Assembly: GCA_963755635.1 (NCBI GenBank) | Contig: CAVWKS010000004.1 | Span: 1-64,000, forward strand | From: AC-32 sp963755635 | GTDB taxonomy: Bacteria > Actinomycetota > Thermoleophilia > Gaiellales > Gaiellaceae | Length of the DNA stretch: 64,000 nucleotides | Direction of reading: 5' to 3' | Shown here: piece after piece, positions 32,854-42,788 of the stretch | Numbering within the stretch: position 1 is the first letter of the stretch | How the letters are laid out: every line of letters starts with the position of its first letter | Position numbers and translations under genes: made by a program | The notes under the pieces: model-generated | Databases searched by the model: none | The model's input: only the letters and a program-made list of their open reading frames with translations | What the model was told of the DNA's origin: nothing

Positions 32854-33339
32854 ATGACCGCGGATGCACCGACCGCCGAGTCGTTCTGGGTCGAGCCCGG
32901 GAAGCTGCTCGCGGGCGCGTACGCCGGCGCGGAGACCGACGCTGAAACGGCCGCGAACCTGGGCGCGCTCGCAGCCGCCGGTGTCACGCTGATCGTCGAC
33001 CTGACTCACGAGTCCGACCCCCTCCCGCCCTACGCAGCCCACCTGGCTGCGCCGATGCGTCGTGTGAGCCTGCCGATTCGCGACTTCGACGTGCCGACGC
33101 TCGAGCAGCTCGAGGAGACCCTGGATCTGATCGACCGGGAGGTCGCCGGCGGCGGCATCGTCTACGTCCACTGCTGGGGCGGCTGCGGGCGGACCGGCAC
33201 GGTCATCTCGAGCTGGCTCGTCAAGCATGGCCGGACGGCGGAGGACGCGCTGGCGCGCTACGCCGAGCTCTGCGGCCGGCGCTGCCCCGAGCGGCCGGAG
33301 CAGTTCGAGCTCGTCGAGGCATACGCGGCCCAGGCATGA
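32854..33339 (+). CDS. Dual-specificity/tyrosine phosphatase-like protein
   Basis: 161 residues with the cysteine phosphatase loop HCWGGCGRTGTV (HCxxGxxRT) at about residue 110, the aspartate-containing loop in RVSLPIRDFDVP and the helix SSWLVKHG. It belongs to the small bacterial relatives of CDKN3/DSP phosphatases. N-terminal FWVEPGKLLAGAYAGAE is shared by the group. The stop overlaps the next start (ATGA), so it is coupled to the MDR dehydrogenase. Substrate unknown. Confidence 0.88.
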   Translation: MTADAPTAESFWVEPGKLLAGAYAGAETDAETAANLGALAAAGVTLIVDLTHESDPLPPYAAHLAAPMRRVSLPIRDFDVPTLEQLEETLDLIDREVAGGGIVYVHCWGGCGRTGTVISSWLVKHGRTAEDALARYAELCGRRCPERPEQFELVEAYAAQA

Positions 33340-34325
33340 GGGCGGTCATTCACGACCGGTACGGACCGCCGGAGGTGCTGCGCGTCGCCGACGTCGACCG
33401 GCCGGTGCCTGCGGCGGACGAGGTGCTCGTCCGCGTCCAGGCCTCGACCGTGACGCGGGGCGGCGCGATGGGCGTGCGCAGCGCCGAGTATCGGTTCACC
33501 CGTCTCTTCACCGGCATCCGACGCCCGAGGCGAACCGGCTTCGGCGAGGAGTTCGCCGGGCGCGTCGAGGAGGCCGGGACGGCCGTGTCCGAGCTCCACG
33601 TCGGCGACGAGGTCTTCGGCTACACCGGCGCCGCCGCCGCGGAGTACGTCGCCGTTCGCGAGAGCGGCGTGATCGCGGCCAAGCCGGCGGGCCTGACCTT
33701 CGAGGAGGCGGCGGCCGTCCCCGACGGGTCGCTGCTCGCGCTCTCGTGCCTGCGTCCGGCCTATCCGCTGCAGGGCAAGAGCGTCCTCGTCTACGGCGCG
33801 GCCGGCTCGGTCGGAACCGCTGCGGTCCAGCTGCTCGCTGACCACTTCGACGCCGAGGTGACCGCGGTCTGCGACACCAAGGACGTCGAGCTCGTGCGGT
33901 CGCTCGGGGCGCGCGACGTTCTCGACCGCTTTCGGGAGGACTTCACGAAGAACGGCGAGACGTACGACGTGGTCTTCGACGCCGTCGGCAAGCACTCGTT
34001 TCGCCGCTGCCGCCGCTCGCTCAAGCCGGGCGGCGTCTACATCGGCATGGACCTCGGGTTCATGTACCACCTGCCGCTGCTCGCGCTCGGCACGCGGTTC
34101 GTCGGGAGCAGGCGCGCGGCGCTCGGCATCGGCCGGTACCGCAAGGAGGACCTGCTGCTCGTCAAGCAGCTCGTGGAGGAAGGCAAGTACCGGCCGGTGA
34201 TCGACCGCACGTACGACCTCGACGACGTGGTCGAGGCGACCCGTTACGTGGAGAGCGGCCAGAAGACCGGCAACGTCGTGCTGCGGATCGGCGGTCAGCC
34301 GGAACGAGGCGAGAAGCGGCTCTAG
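33336..34325 (+). CDS. NAD(P)-dependent MDR alcohol dehydrogenase / quinone reductase
   Basis: 329 residues, zinc-free MDR. N-terminal MRAVIHDRYGPPEVLRVADV, GEEFAGRVEEAGTAVSELHV, Rossmann motif VYGAAGSVGTAAVQLLADHF and the conserved end QKTGNVVLRIGG. It resembles the actinobacterial NAD(P)-dependent dehydrogenases often annotated as QOR-like, of unknown substrate. Translationally coupled to the phosphatase upstream. Its TAG stop shares CTAG with the stop of the convergent membrane-protein gene. Confidence 0.88.
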   Translation: MRAVIHDRYGPPEVLRVADVDRPVPAADEVLVRVQASTVTRGGAMGVRSAEYRFTRLFTGIRRPRRTGFGEEFAGRVEEAGTAVSELHVGDEVFGYTGAAAAEYVAVRESGVIAAKPAGLTFEEAAAVPDGSLLALSCLRPAYPLQGKSVLVYGAAGSVGTAAVQLLADHFDAEVTAVCDTKDVELVRSLGARDVLDRFREDFTKNGETYDVVFDAVGKHSFRRCRRSLKPGGVYIGMDLGFMYHLPLLALGTRFVGSRRAALGIGRYRKEDLLLVKQLVEEGKYRPVIDRTYDLDDVVEATRYVESGQKTGNVVLRIGGQPERGEKRL

Positions 34326-34741
34326 CCGCTGGTGTCCTGACCCACTTCGAACGCCTGCTCGACCGCGACGACCGAGAGGTACGTGGCGGTGGCTCCGAGC
34401 GAAGCGAGCGGCCATGCCGCCGGCGTGGACACGTGAGCGAGCGCCGCGCCGACGCCTGCGCCGCCGAAGATCGCGATGACATGGATCCCGCCGGCGCGGA
34501 GAATGTGCCCCTTTCCCACGCCTGAGGTGTCGCGTTCGATCTCCCCGCCCGCAAAGCGAAGGACCGCGTACGCGGCCGCCGCTCCGAAGATGAACAGGAA
34601 GATCTCGGCGACGCTCGGCGGTGAGTGGTAGTGCCGGACGAGCTCGCCCGAGGACCAGATCGAGAGCGTGTAGCCGTAGGGCAGCGCGACCTGCGCCGCC
34701 GTGGCCGCCAGGCCTCTGCGGTAGAGGCGGAGTGGGCTCAC
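34322..34741 (-). CDS. Four-helix membrane protein of unknown function
   Basis: 139 residues with four hydrophobic helices: GLAATAAQVALPYGYTLSIW, SVAEIFLFIFGAAAAYAVLR, GIHVIAIFGGAGVGAALAHV and AAWPLASLGATATYLSVVAV. The start is a GTG five bases after the stop of the SDR gene, so it is likely the last gene of the long minus-strand operon. I do not recognise the family. Confidence 0.65.
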   Translation of the reverse strand: MSPLRLYRRGLAATAAQVALPYGYTLSIWSSGELVRHYHSPPSVAEIFLFIFGAAAAYAVLRFAGGEIERDTSGVGKGHILRAGGIHVIAIFGGAGVGAALAHVSTPAAWPLASLGATATYLSVVAVEQAFEVGQDTSG

Positions 34742-34746
34742 CCGGG

Positions 34747-35757
34747 CTAGGTCCGCAGCACCGCCGCCACCGCCGCGGCCGTCACCGCGCTCGCCGCCCC
34801 GGCTGCCGCCGCGAGCGCTCGCCGGTGCTTCGACGCCCAGAGAATCGGGCTGTGCGCGTGCGCCTTGTCGTCGAAGTCCCCGTGCGCGCCGGGATCCTTC
34901 TCTACCGGCTCGAACAGGTTGCCCTCCCGCGGCGGGTCGACCGGCTCGTCGGTGAGCTGGCCTGAGACGCCTGTCCTGGCCATGTACCAGTCGCCTAGCC
35001 ACGGCGCGACGCGTTCGCCGACCACCGTGTACCACGTCGGCGCGCCGACGAAGACCTGGCGCCTGCCGCGGTCGTGCGCGGCGAAATGGACGGCGTCGGC
35101 CGCCACCTCCGGCTGGTAGATCGGCGGCACCGGCATCGGCTTGCGCTCCATCTTCGAGCGGCAGTGGTCGAACTGCGGGGTGTTCACCCCCGGCAGCTGG
35201 ACCATCGGCATGTGGATGTTCGCGCCCTTGTGCATCAGCTCCGTCCGCACCGACTCCCAGAAGCCCTTGAGCGCGTGCTTGGCGCCGCAGTACGGCGCCT
35301 GCAGCGGGATCCCGCGGTAGGCCAGCGCCGAGCCGACCTGGACGATCGCGCCGCGGTCGCGCGGCAGCATCCGCTTCAGCGCTGCGTGGGTGCCCCAGAC
35401 CGCGCCGAGGTAGGTGACCTCGGTCGCGCGGCGGAACTCGTCGGGCTCGATGTCCTCGAAGAACGCGAAGACGGTTGTCATCGCATCGTTGATCCAGATG
35501 TCGATCTCGCCGAACGCGTCCTCGGCCGCCGAGGCCGCCGCGTCCACGGCGTCGTAGTCGGCGACGTCGGTCGGCAACGGCAGCGCGTTGCCGCCCAGCC
35601 GCTCGACCTCCTTCGCGGTGCCGTCGAGCGCCTCGCGACCACGCGCGAGCAGCGCGATGTGCGCGCCGTCTTTCGCGAAGCGCTCCGCGATCGCGCGTCC
35701 GACGCCCTTGGTCGCGCCGGTCACCACCACCACCTCTGGCTTGCCGTTCTGGCTCAT
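34747..35757 (-). CDS. Short-chain dehydrogenase with C-terminal hydrophobic tail
   Basis: 336 residues. The SDR core (1-215) has VVVTGATKGVGRAIAERFAK (cofactor motif), WINDAMTT in place of the usual NNAG, catalytic serine in VQVGSALAYRG, and the YCGAK tyrosine-lysine pair. The C-terminal 120 residues are an extension that includes PTWYTVVGERVAPWLGDWYM and ends in an alanine-rich hydrophobic segment AAAAGAASAVTAAAVAAVLR, a likely membrane anchor. Its ATG overlaps the GH15 stop (ATGA). Reaction unknown; part of the operon that begins with the TPP enzyme. Confidence 0.88.
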   Translation of the reverse strand: MSQNGKPEVVVVTGATKGVGRAIAERFAKDGAHIALLARGREALDGTAKEVERLGGNALPLPTDVADYDAVDAAASAAEDAFGEIDIWINDAMTTVFAFFEDIEPDEFRRATEVTYLGAVWGTHAALKRMLPRDRGAIVQVGSALAYRGIPLQAPYCGAKHALKGFWESVRTELMHKGANIHMPMVQLPGVNTPQFDHCRSKMERKPMPVPPIYQPEVAADAVHFAAHDRGRRQVFVGAPTWYTVVGERVAPWLGDWYMARTGVSGQLTDEPVDPPREGNLFEPVEKDPGAHGDFDDKAHAHSPILWASKHRRALAAAAGAASAVTAAAVAAVLRT

Positions 35758-37588
35758 TTGTGTCCTCCATTTCCTTCCGCGTCCGCCACGGCGAACGCTG
35801 CTCTGATCAGTGACAGGTGCGTGAGTGCCTGCGGAAAGTTGCCGAGCAGCTCCTTCGAGGCCGGGTCGATCTCCTCGGAGTAGAGGCCGACGTCGTTGCC
35901 TAGCCCGAGCAGCTCGCCGAGCGCCTCCCGCGCCTCGTCGAGCCGGCCTGCGTTCGCGAGCGCGCTCACCAGCCAGAACGAGCAGGCGAGGAAGCAGCCC
36001 TCCTGTCCCTCCATGCCCGTGTAGCGGTAGAGCAGCGGCCCGCCCGCGCCGAGCTCGCGGCGGATTGCGTCGATCGTCGAGTTGATCCGCTCGCCCTTCG
36101 GGTCGACGAACGCGAACTGCGAGCCGAGCAGGACCGCGCAGTCGAGGTCGTCGGTGCCGGCGTAGAACGTGTAGCTGCGCTTCTCGTCGGACCAGCACTT
36201 CGTCTCGACGTACTCCCGGATCCGCTCCGCCGTCTCGCGCCACCGCTCGAGGCCGTCTTGCGGAAGCTGGCCCTTCAGTGCCAGCTCGGAGGCGCGGGTG
36301 AGCGCGAGCCAGCACGACATCTTCGAGCTCGTGTAGTTGCGCTGCTGATCGAGCTCCCAGAGGCCCGCATCCTCGTTGCGCCAGATTTCGCAGAGGAAGG
36401 TCGCATCGTCGACGAGCCGCCGCCCGGTCTCAGGGTCGAGGACGTTGCCGTGCCTCACGTAGTGCCAGACGGTGTCGAAGAGGTCGCCGTAGTTGCCGAG
36501 CTGGAGCTGCGTCGCGGCGCTGTTGCCGCGCTCGACCGGTCTCGAGCCGCGGTAGCCCTCGACCGGCAGCTCCTCGGTCGAGCGCGGCACGGAGCCGTCG
36601 AGGCCGTAGAGCGGCTGCAGGCGTGGGTGCGTCGGCTCGGTCGCATCGAGCAGCCACGACAGCGACGCGTGCACCTGCTCGCGGTAGCCGAGGCCCGAGA
36701 GCGCATCGAGCGCGAACGCGGTGTCGCGGATCCAGCAGAAGCGGTAGTCGTAGTTGCGCTGGCCGCCGATCTTCTCCGGAGGCCCGTGGTGGCGGCGGCT
36801 GCGAGCGCGCCGGAGGGGGCGTAGGTCAGGAGCTTGAGCGCGAGCGCGCTCCGCTCGACCGGCTCCTGGGCCGGGCCTTCGTACGTCTCGCCCTCGATCC
36901 AACGGCGCCAGGAGTCGCAGGTGCCGGCGAGCCGGATCTCGATCCCTTCGCGCTCCGGCGACGGGATCGGCTCGCTGTCGGTGGCGATGCACGCGATCAG
37001 CGCCTCGTCACCCTGCTCGAGCTCGACCGCGCCGGCGGCCGCCGCGCTCGCGTGGCCGGCAAAGCCCGCGTCCCACGAGTGGACCGCCAGCCGCAGGCGC
37101 TCGCCGAGCGCGACCGGCACGCCACCGATCAGCTCGAACTGCGTCTCCTCCGCGCCGTAGCCGAAGCGCGGCTCGACCGACCAGACCACCCGCACCGACC
37201 CCGATGTGCAGCGCAGGCGGCGCACGAGCTCGACCCACGGCAGCAGCCCGCCGTCCTGGAGGGTGAGCGCGTCGGTGACGAGGACGGCGCCGGTGTCGGT
37301 CGTGAACGTCGTCTCGAGCACGTTCGTTCCCTCGGCGTAGCGGCGCTCGATGCCGAACTCGCCGTCCGGCGAGAGGCGGAACGACCCGCCATTCTTCCCG
37401 TCGAGCAGCGCGCCGAAGACGGTCGCCTGGTCGATCGTCGGCAGGGGCAGCCAGTCGATCGAGCCGTCGCGCGCGACAAGCGCAACCGTCCGGCCGTCGC
37501 CGATCGCCGCGTAGTCGCCGATCGGCGCGTAGCCGTCGACGCGCGCCGTGGGGGCGCCCGGCCGGTGGGTGGACGGTGTCGCGGCCAT
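35754..37588 (-). pseudogene. Glycoside hydrolase family 15 (glucoamylase/trehalase-like), one frameshift
   Basis: About 610 residues. The N-terminal domain opens MAATPSTHRPGAPTARVDGY and then PIGDYAAIGDGRTVALVARD, GSIDWLPLP. The catalytic part has RNYDYRFCWIRDTAFALDAL, then the PLYGLDG region, WEL and EEIDPASKELLGNFPQALTH, the GH15 C-terminal signature with the catalytic glutamate. A one-base deletion at about 36779 (a run of C after a TTGL-coding stretch) shifts the frame just before the IGGQRNYDY block; everything on both sides is conserved. It is embedded in a coupled operon, so the shift is probably an assembly error. Likely substrates are trehalose or alpha-glucans. Confidence 0.8.
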
Positions 37589-37590
37589 CG

Positions 37591-38644
37591 TCAGCCGCGC
37601 AGCTCGGGCAGGACCTGCTCGCCGTAGACGCGGATCGCGCCGTGTGGGTCCGCGCCGGACTGGTTCATCGCGACCACCACTGTCGCGCCGAGCGCTTGGA
37701 CGGTCTTGATCCGCTTGACGTGCTTCGAGGGGTCTGACGAGACGATCACCTGCGACTCGAGCTCGTCGTCCGAGATCTCCTGCTCGGCCTGGCGGTAGAT
37801 CGCCGCCGGGTCCGCGACCGGGTCGGTGTAGTTCTCGTCGACGAGCGTTCCCTTCCACTCGCGGACGTGCTCGAGAGCGGTCTCGTCGTCCTCGGCCCAG
37901 GAGAACGAGGTCTGGAGGATGATCTCGCCGGGCTCGCGGCCCGCCTGCTCGCAGCCGCCGCGGTAGGCCGCGATCACCTTCGGCGCCTGTCTTCGGGTCG
38001 CCGAGCGTCCAGACGCCGTCGGCGAGGCGGCCCGCGACCTCGGCGGAGCCTTCGTAGAAGGCGGACATGTACACCGGCGGCCGGCGCTCGGGCAGCGTGT
38101 AGAGGCGCGCCTTCTTCGCGCGGAAGAACTCGCCGTCGAAGTCGACCGTCTCGCCGTCGAGCAGACGCGTGATGATCGTGAGCGCCTCCTCGGTGCGCTC
38201 GAGCTGCTCGCCGGTACCGGGCCAGTCCATGCCGGCCGGGACCTCGTTCATCGCCTCGCCCGAGCCGACGCCGAGGAACGCACGACCGGGGAAGAGCGCC
38301 TCGAGCGTCGCGATCTGCTGCGCGACGACGACCGGGTTGTAACGGTGCACGAGCGCGGTCACCGCGGTGCCGAGCGGGATCTGCTTCGTCGCCTGACCGA
38401 CCGCGCCGAGCCAGACCCAGACGTTGCCGCACGCCGCGGGAGCCGGGTCGCCCGGCGCCCACCACGGCGCGAGATGGTCGCTGCCGCAGACGCCGTCGAA
38501 GCCGGCCTCCTCGGCCTCGACCGCCTGGCGGAGCGCATCGTCGGGCGCGAAGCGCTCGTGCCCGATCGCGAGCATGTAGGCGACCTCGTCCGGCCGGCGG
38601 CGGCGCGCCCAGAGGACGCTGCGGACCTGTTCGACCAGGCTCAC
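37591..38644 (-). pseudogene. LLM-class F420-dependent oxidoreductase, one frameshift
   Basis: About 350 residues of the luciferase-like monooxygenase fold, closest to the F420-dependent glucose-6-phosphate dehydrogenase-like group. AVEAEEAGFDGVCGSDHLAP, GTAVTALVHRYNPVVVAQQI, FLGVGSGEAMNEVP and LADGVWTLGDPKT are the first part. After one extra base at about 37988 the frame continues as MIAAYRGGCEQAGREPGEI to VYGEQVLPEL. The GTG start overlaps the stop of the dehydrogenase (GTGA) and follows AGGAGAG. F420 dependence is inferred from family; no F420 biosynthesis gene lies in the window. Confidence 0.8.
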
Positions 38645-41600
38645 CGGGCTCTCCTGATCGCAGCCGCCGTGATCCCGGCTGCGAGCGCGACGGTTCCGAG
38701 CACCACGGCCTTTCCGGCCAGCTTCGACCCGTTGGCGGCCGGCTGGTATTCGCGCTCGGGCTTCGGCCCCGGAATGCCGCCGTGGTCGCGGGCGAGCTTG
38801 ATCACCTGCGCGAGGTGGAGCGCGCCGCGGCCGGTGTCGCCCTGTTCGATCTGCGAGCGGCACGAGAACCCGTCCGTGACGACGAGCGTCTCGGGCGAGG
38901 CCTCACGCACCTTCGGCAGGAGGACGCGCTCGCCGCAGGCCATCGAGACGTCGTAGTGGTCGGGCTCGTAGCCCCAGCCGCCGGCCATCCCGCAGCAGCC
39001 GCTGTCGAGCTCCTCGACCTCGAGGCCCATCTGCTCGAGCAGCTTCTTGTCGTGCGAGGTCCCGCCCGTCGCCTTGTGGTGGCAGTGGCCGTGCAGGAGC
39101 GCCTTCCCGGCCAGCTGCGGCGGCTCGTACTCGAGCTTGGCGAGGTACTCGGCGAAGTGGAACGTCTGCTCGGAAAGCCGCTCGGCGTCCTCGTCGTAGG
39201 TCATCAGCTTCTTCAGCTCGTCCTTGAAGACGGCGACGCAGCTCGGCTCGATCCCGACGACCGGCGTGCCTGCGCGGATCTCGTCGCGCAGCTCGCTCAC
39301 GACCTTCTCGGCGTAGCGGCGCGCGAGGTCGAGCATCCCGTAGTCGTAGAGCGGCCGCCCGCAGCAGAGGTGGAGGTCCGGGATGACGACGGTGCAGCCC
39401 GCGTCCTCGAGCGCCTCGACCGCCGCCATCCCGACCGGCGCGTGGAAGTAGTTGTTGAACGTGTCCGCCCAGAGGATCACCCGCCGGCCGCCGGCGCCGT
39501 CGCGGTGGGGCCGCCGCGCGAACCACTCCTTCAACGTGGTCGTCGCGAACGGCGGGATGTGGCGCTTCTGCGAGACACCCATCGCCGCCTTCGCGAGCGC
39601 GTCGAACGGCCGCGTCTGCGTGACGAAGTTGACGAGGCCCGGCACCTTCGACGCGATCCTCGCCGCCTGGTCGATCAGCCCAAAGGCGTAGGCCGTCCGC
39701 GGGCGCATACGCCCTTCGTAGTAGTGCGAGAGGAACTCCGCCTTCAGGGTGGGCATGTCCACGTTGACCGGGCAGTCGTTCGTGCAGCCCTTGCAGGAGA
39801 GGCAGAGGTCGAGCGCCTCGTAGACCTCCTCGTCGCGCCAGAGGTCGAGCTCCTCGCCGTTCAGCATCTCCCAGAGCAGGTGGGCGCGCCCGCGGGTCGA
39901 GTGCTTCTCCTCGCGCGTGACCATGAAGCTCGGGCACATCACGCCGCCTTCGGTGTGGCGGCACTTGCCGATCCCGACGCAGCGCGTGGTCGCGTGCGCG
40001 AACGAACCGCGGTCGGCCTTGTAGGAGAAGTGCGTCTTGACCTGCGGTGGCGCGTAGTCGGTTCCGAGGCGCAGGTTGTCGGTGATCCGGTAGGGATCGA
40101 CCACCTTGCCCGGGTTCATCTTCCAGTCGGGGTCCCAGATCGACTTGAACTCGCGGAAGGCCTCGATCAGCTCGGGCCCGAACATCTTCGGCAGGAGCTC
40201 GCCGCGCGACTGGCCGTCGCCGTGCTCGCCGGAGATCGAGCCGCCCATGCCGATGACGAGGTCGGCGGCCTCGTCGACGAAGCGGCGGTAGGTCTCGATC
40301 CCCTCCTTCGTCTTGAGGTCGAAGTTCCAGCGCGCGTGGACGCAGCCCTGGCCGTAGTGCCCGTACATCGCGCTCTCGTAGCCGTACTTGTCGGTGAGCT
40401 TGCCGAGCTCGCGCAGGTAGTCGCCGAGGCGCTCCGGCGGGACGGCCGAGTCCTCCCAGCCTTCGTAGGTGTCCGGCTTGCCGGGGATGAACGCCGTCGC
40501 GCCGAGGCCGGCCTCGCGCACCTCCCAGACGTGCTTCTCGGCCGGCGGGTCGTCGTAGAGCTTCATCCCCTTCGGCGGCTGCTTGCTCTTCTTCAGGTCG
40601 GCCATCAGCGCGCGCGCCTTGTCGTCTGCCTCCTCCTTCGTCTCGCCGCCGAACTCGACGAGCAGGTAGCCGCCGCCGTCCGGCAGCTTCGAGAGGTCCT
40701 GCTTGTGCTTGCCGAGCATGGTCATGTCGACGATCAGCGTCTCGTCGACGCCCTCGAGGCCGAGCGGCTTGTGCTCGAGCACCTCCATCACGTGGTCGCC
40801 TGCCTCCGCCGCGCTCGGGTAGCCGATTACGACGAGCGAGCGGACCCTCGGGCTGTGCAGCAGATGCACGGTCGCCTCGAGGTACGTCACGCAGGTGCTC
40901 TCGGTGCCGGCCAGCGCCCGCGCGACGTGGAAGCCCTTCTCGGGCAGCAGGTCGTCGAGGTTGTAGCCCGAGACCCGCCGCGGAATGTCGGGGTAGCGCG
41001 CGCGGACCAGGTCCGCGTAGCGGTCGCGCAGGTCGATGAGCTTGCGATCGATCTCCGGATCGCCCGAGGTTCCCTCGCGCGCGGTCAGGCGGCGGCCGTC
41101 GTAGAGCAGGTAGTCGAGCTCGTGGACGTTGTCCGAGGTGCGCGGTCCCGGGCCGTAGAACTGGGCCATCACCGAGCGGACGCCGCAGGAATTGCTCGCG
41201 ATCATCCCGCCGAAGGTGCAGTACTCGTGGGTCGAGGGATCGGGCCCGAACGTGAGCTGGTGCTCCTGCTCGGCCTGCTTGCGGAGGTGGTCGAGGATCA
41301 GGCCGGGCTCGACGCGCGCGAGCTTTTGCGCGGGGTCGATCTCGACGATCCGGTTGAGGTACTTGGAGAAGTCGATCACGACGGCGACGTTGGTCGTCTG
41401 GCCGGCGAGGCCGGTGCCGCCGCCGCGCGAGAGGAGCGGCGCGCCGTGCTCGCGGCAGGCGGCGACGGTCGCGATCACGTCGTCGAGCGACTTCGGGATG
41501 ACCACGCCGATCGGCAGCTGGCGGTAGTTCGCTCCGGTCGCGGAGTAGAGGCCGCGGTCGCCCGGCGAGAAGCGGACCTCGCCTTCGACGGTCTCGCCGA

Positions 41601-41688
41601 GGGCGTGCTCGAGGCTGCGAACGTCGACGTCGTCGGACGCGACCGGCCGCATGCGGATGTCGGGCGCCGTCTTCGCGGGGACCTTCAT
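38641..41688 (-). CDS. FAD-linked oxidase / Fe-S 2-hydroxyacid (D-lactate/glycolate) dehydrogenase
   Basis: 1015-residue fusion of a GlcD-like FAD domain and a GlcF-like iron-sulfur domain. FAD part: LLSRGGGTGLAGQTTNVAVV, FGGMIASNSCGVRSVM, GHYGQGCVHARWNF, SGEHGDGQSRGELLPKMFG. Fe-S part: CVGIGKCRHTEGGVMCPS and CLSCKGCTNDCPVNVDM (two 4Fe-4S ligands sets), then the CCG domains LHLCCGRPLYDYG and LDSGCCGMAGGWGYE. A C-terminal hydrophobic helix AVVLGTVALAAGITAAAIRR suggests membrane attachment. Such enzymes oxidise D-2-hydroxy acids and pass electrons to quinone. Overlaps neighbours by 4 bases at both ends. Confidence 0.92.
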   Translation of the reverse strand: MKVPAKTAPDIRMRPVASDDVDVRSLEHALGETVEGEVRFSPGDRGLYSATGANYRQLPIGVVIPKSLDDVIATVAACREHGAPLLSRGGGTGLAGQTTNVAVVIDFSKYLNRIVEIDPAQKLARVEPGLILDHLRKQAEQEHQLTFGPDPSTHEYCTFGGMIASNSCGVRSVMAQFYGPGPRTSDNVHELDYLLYDGRRLTAREGTSGDPEIDRKLIDLRDRYADLVRARYPDIPRRVSGYNLDDLLPEKGFHVARALAGTESTCVTYLEATVHLLHSPRVRSLVVIGYPSAAEAGDHVMEVLEHKPLGLEGVDETLIVDMTMLGKHKQDLSKLPDGGGYLLVEFGGETKEEADDKARALMADLKKSKQPPKGMKLYDDPPAEKHVWEVREAGLGATAFIPGKPDTYEGWEDSAVPPERLGDYLRELGKLTDKYGYESAMYGHYGQGCVHARWNFDLKTKEGIETYRRFVDEAADLVIGMGGSISGEHGDGQSRGELLPKMFGPELIEAFREFKSIWDPDWKMNPGKVVDPYRITDNLRLGTDYAPPQVKTHFSYKADRGSFAHATTRCVGIGKCRHTEGGVMCPSFMVTREEKHSTRGRAHLLWEMLNGEELDLWRDEEVYEALDLCLSCKGCTNDCPVNVDMPTLKAEFLSHYYEGRMRPRTAYAFGLIDQAARIASKVPGLVNFVTQTRPFDALAKAAMGVSQKRHIPPFATTTLKEWFARRPHRDGAGGRRVILWADTFNNYFHAPVGMAAVEALEDAGCTVVIPDLHLCCGRPLYDYGMLDLARRYAEKVVSELRDEIRAGTPVVGIEPSCVAVFKDELKKLMTYDEDAERLSEQTFHFAEYLAKLEYEPPQLAGKALLHGHCHHKATGGTSHDKKLLEQMGLEVEELDSGCCGMAGGWGYEPDHYDVSMACGERVLLPKVREASPETLVVTDGFSCRSQIEQGDTGRGALHLAQVIKLARDHGGIPGPKPEREYQPAANGSKLAGKAVVLGTVALAAGITAAAIRRAR

Positions 41689-42788
41689 GCCGCGTAACGC
41701 TCCGCGTCGGCGCGGCGCAGCTCGAGGCCGTGGCCGGGCCGCGAGCGGTCGGGCCTGAGCTCGCCGTCCTCGGGCTCGAGCACGCCGTCGAAGAGCAGCG
41801 ACTCTACCCGCACATGGTCGTGGAAGTACTCGAGGTGGCGCAGGTTCGGGACCGCGCAGAGCGCGTGCGCGGAGAGCTGCGGCGCGCAGTGGCCCGAGAC
41901 GTCGAGCCCGTGGCCCCCGGCGAGGCCAGCCGCCTGCAGGAGGCCGGTGATCCCGCCGCAGCGCGTCACGTCGGCCTGCATGCAGTCGACCGAGCCGATC
42001 AGATTGCGGAAGTCCGCCAGCACGTAGGCGTACTCGCCGGCCGCGACGTCGAGCCCGCCTGGGCCCTGCTCGCGCACGAGCCGCAGGCCCTCGAAGTCGG
42101 CCGAGCTGACGGGCTCCTCGAACCAGGTGACGCCCCACTCGCGCCGGAGCCGGTGTGCCCAGTCGAGCGCCTGCTTGCGCTCGAGCGCGCCGTTCGAGTC
42201 GACGAACAGCTCGACCTCGTCGCCGATCGCCTCGCGCGCGGCGTCCAGGCGCTCGGGATCGCGCTCCGGCTCGCGCGAGATCTTCATCTTCACGCGGGAG
42301 AGACCTTCGTCGCGCCAGCCGCCGAGTTGCTCGCGCAGGCGGCCGAGCGAGTAGGAGCAGAAGCCGCCGCTGCCGTAGATCGGAACCGCATCGTGCGCGC
42401 GCGGCAGAACGTCGACGAGCGACAGCTCGAGCAGCCGCGCCTTCAGGTCCCAGAGCGCGCAGTCGACCGCCGCGAGCGCCATCGAGCCGATCCCAGGGCG
42501 CCCCGCGTTGCGCAGCGCGCGACCGAGCTTCTCCCAGGTTTCCGCCGGCGCGAGCGCGTCCGCGCCCTCGACCTCGGAGGCCAGCTTCTCCTCGACGAGC
42601 TTGCCCGCGGCCGCGGGCGCATACGTGTAGCCGAGGCCCTTCGTCCCGCCGGCGTGCGCCTCGACGACGACGATCGTGGTCGAGTCCCACTCGAGGGTGC
42701 CGTCGGACTCGGGCTCGTCGGTCGGGATCTCGTAGGCCGAGACGTCGAGCCGGTCGACCCCCACCTCGGTTCGGAAGGCGACGCTCAC
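41685..42788 (-). CDS. Enolase-superfamily enzyme (mandelate racemase/muconate-lactonizing type)
   Basis: 367 residues. The capping domain is followed by the barrel with RVKMKIS (acid/base KxK lysines), metal ligands in FVDSNGALE, WFEEPVS and AGEYAYVLADF, then QADVTRCGGITG and the catalytic histidine region VSGHCAP. All catalytic positions are filled, so it should be an active dehydratase, epimerase or racemase on an acid sugar or similar hydroxy acid. GTG start overlapping the TPP-enzyme stop. Placement between a TPP enzyme and a 2-hydroxyacid dehydrogenase suggests one catabolic route. Confidence 0.88.
   Translation of the reverse strand: MSVAFRTEVGVDRLDVSAYEIPTDEPESDGTLEWDSTTIVVVEAHAGGTKGLGYTYAPAAAGKLVEEKLASEVEGADALAPAETWEKLGRALRNAGRPGIGSMALAAVDCALWDLKARLLELSLVDVLPRAHDAVPIYGSGGFCSYSLGRLREQLGGWRDEGLSRVKMKISREPERDPERLDAAREAIGDEVELFVDSNGALERKQALDWAHRLRREWGVTWFEEPVSSADFEGLRLVREQGPGGLDVAAGEYAYVLADFRNLIGSVDCMQADVTRCGGITGLLQAAGLAGGHGLDVSGHCAPQLSAHALCAVPNLRHLEYFHDHVRVESLLFDGVLEPEDGELRPDRSRPGHGLELRRADAERYAA

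Noticed and set aside
38782..41697. 971-codon plus-strand frame opposite the hydroxyacid dehydrogenase.
   Set aside because: A GC-rich shadow of a well-supported gene, with low-complexity LR/AVEV-rich translation and no domain.
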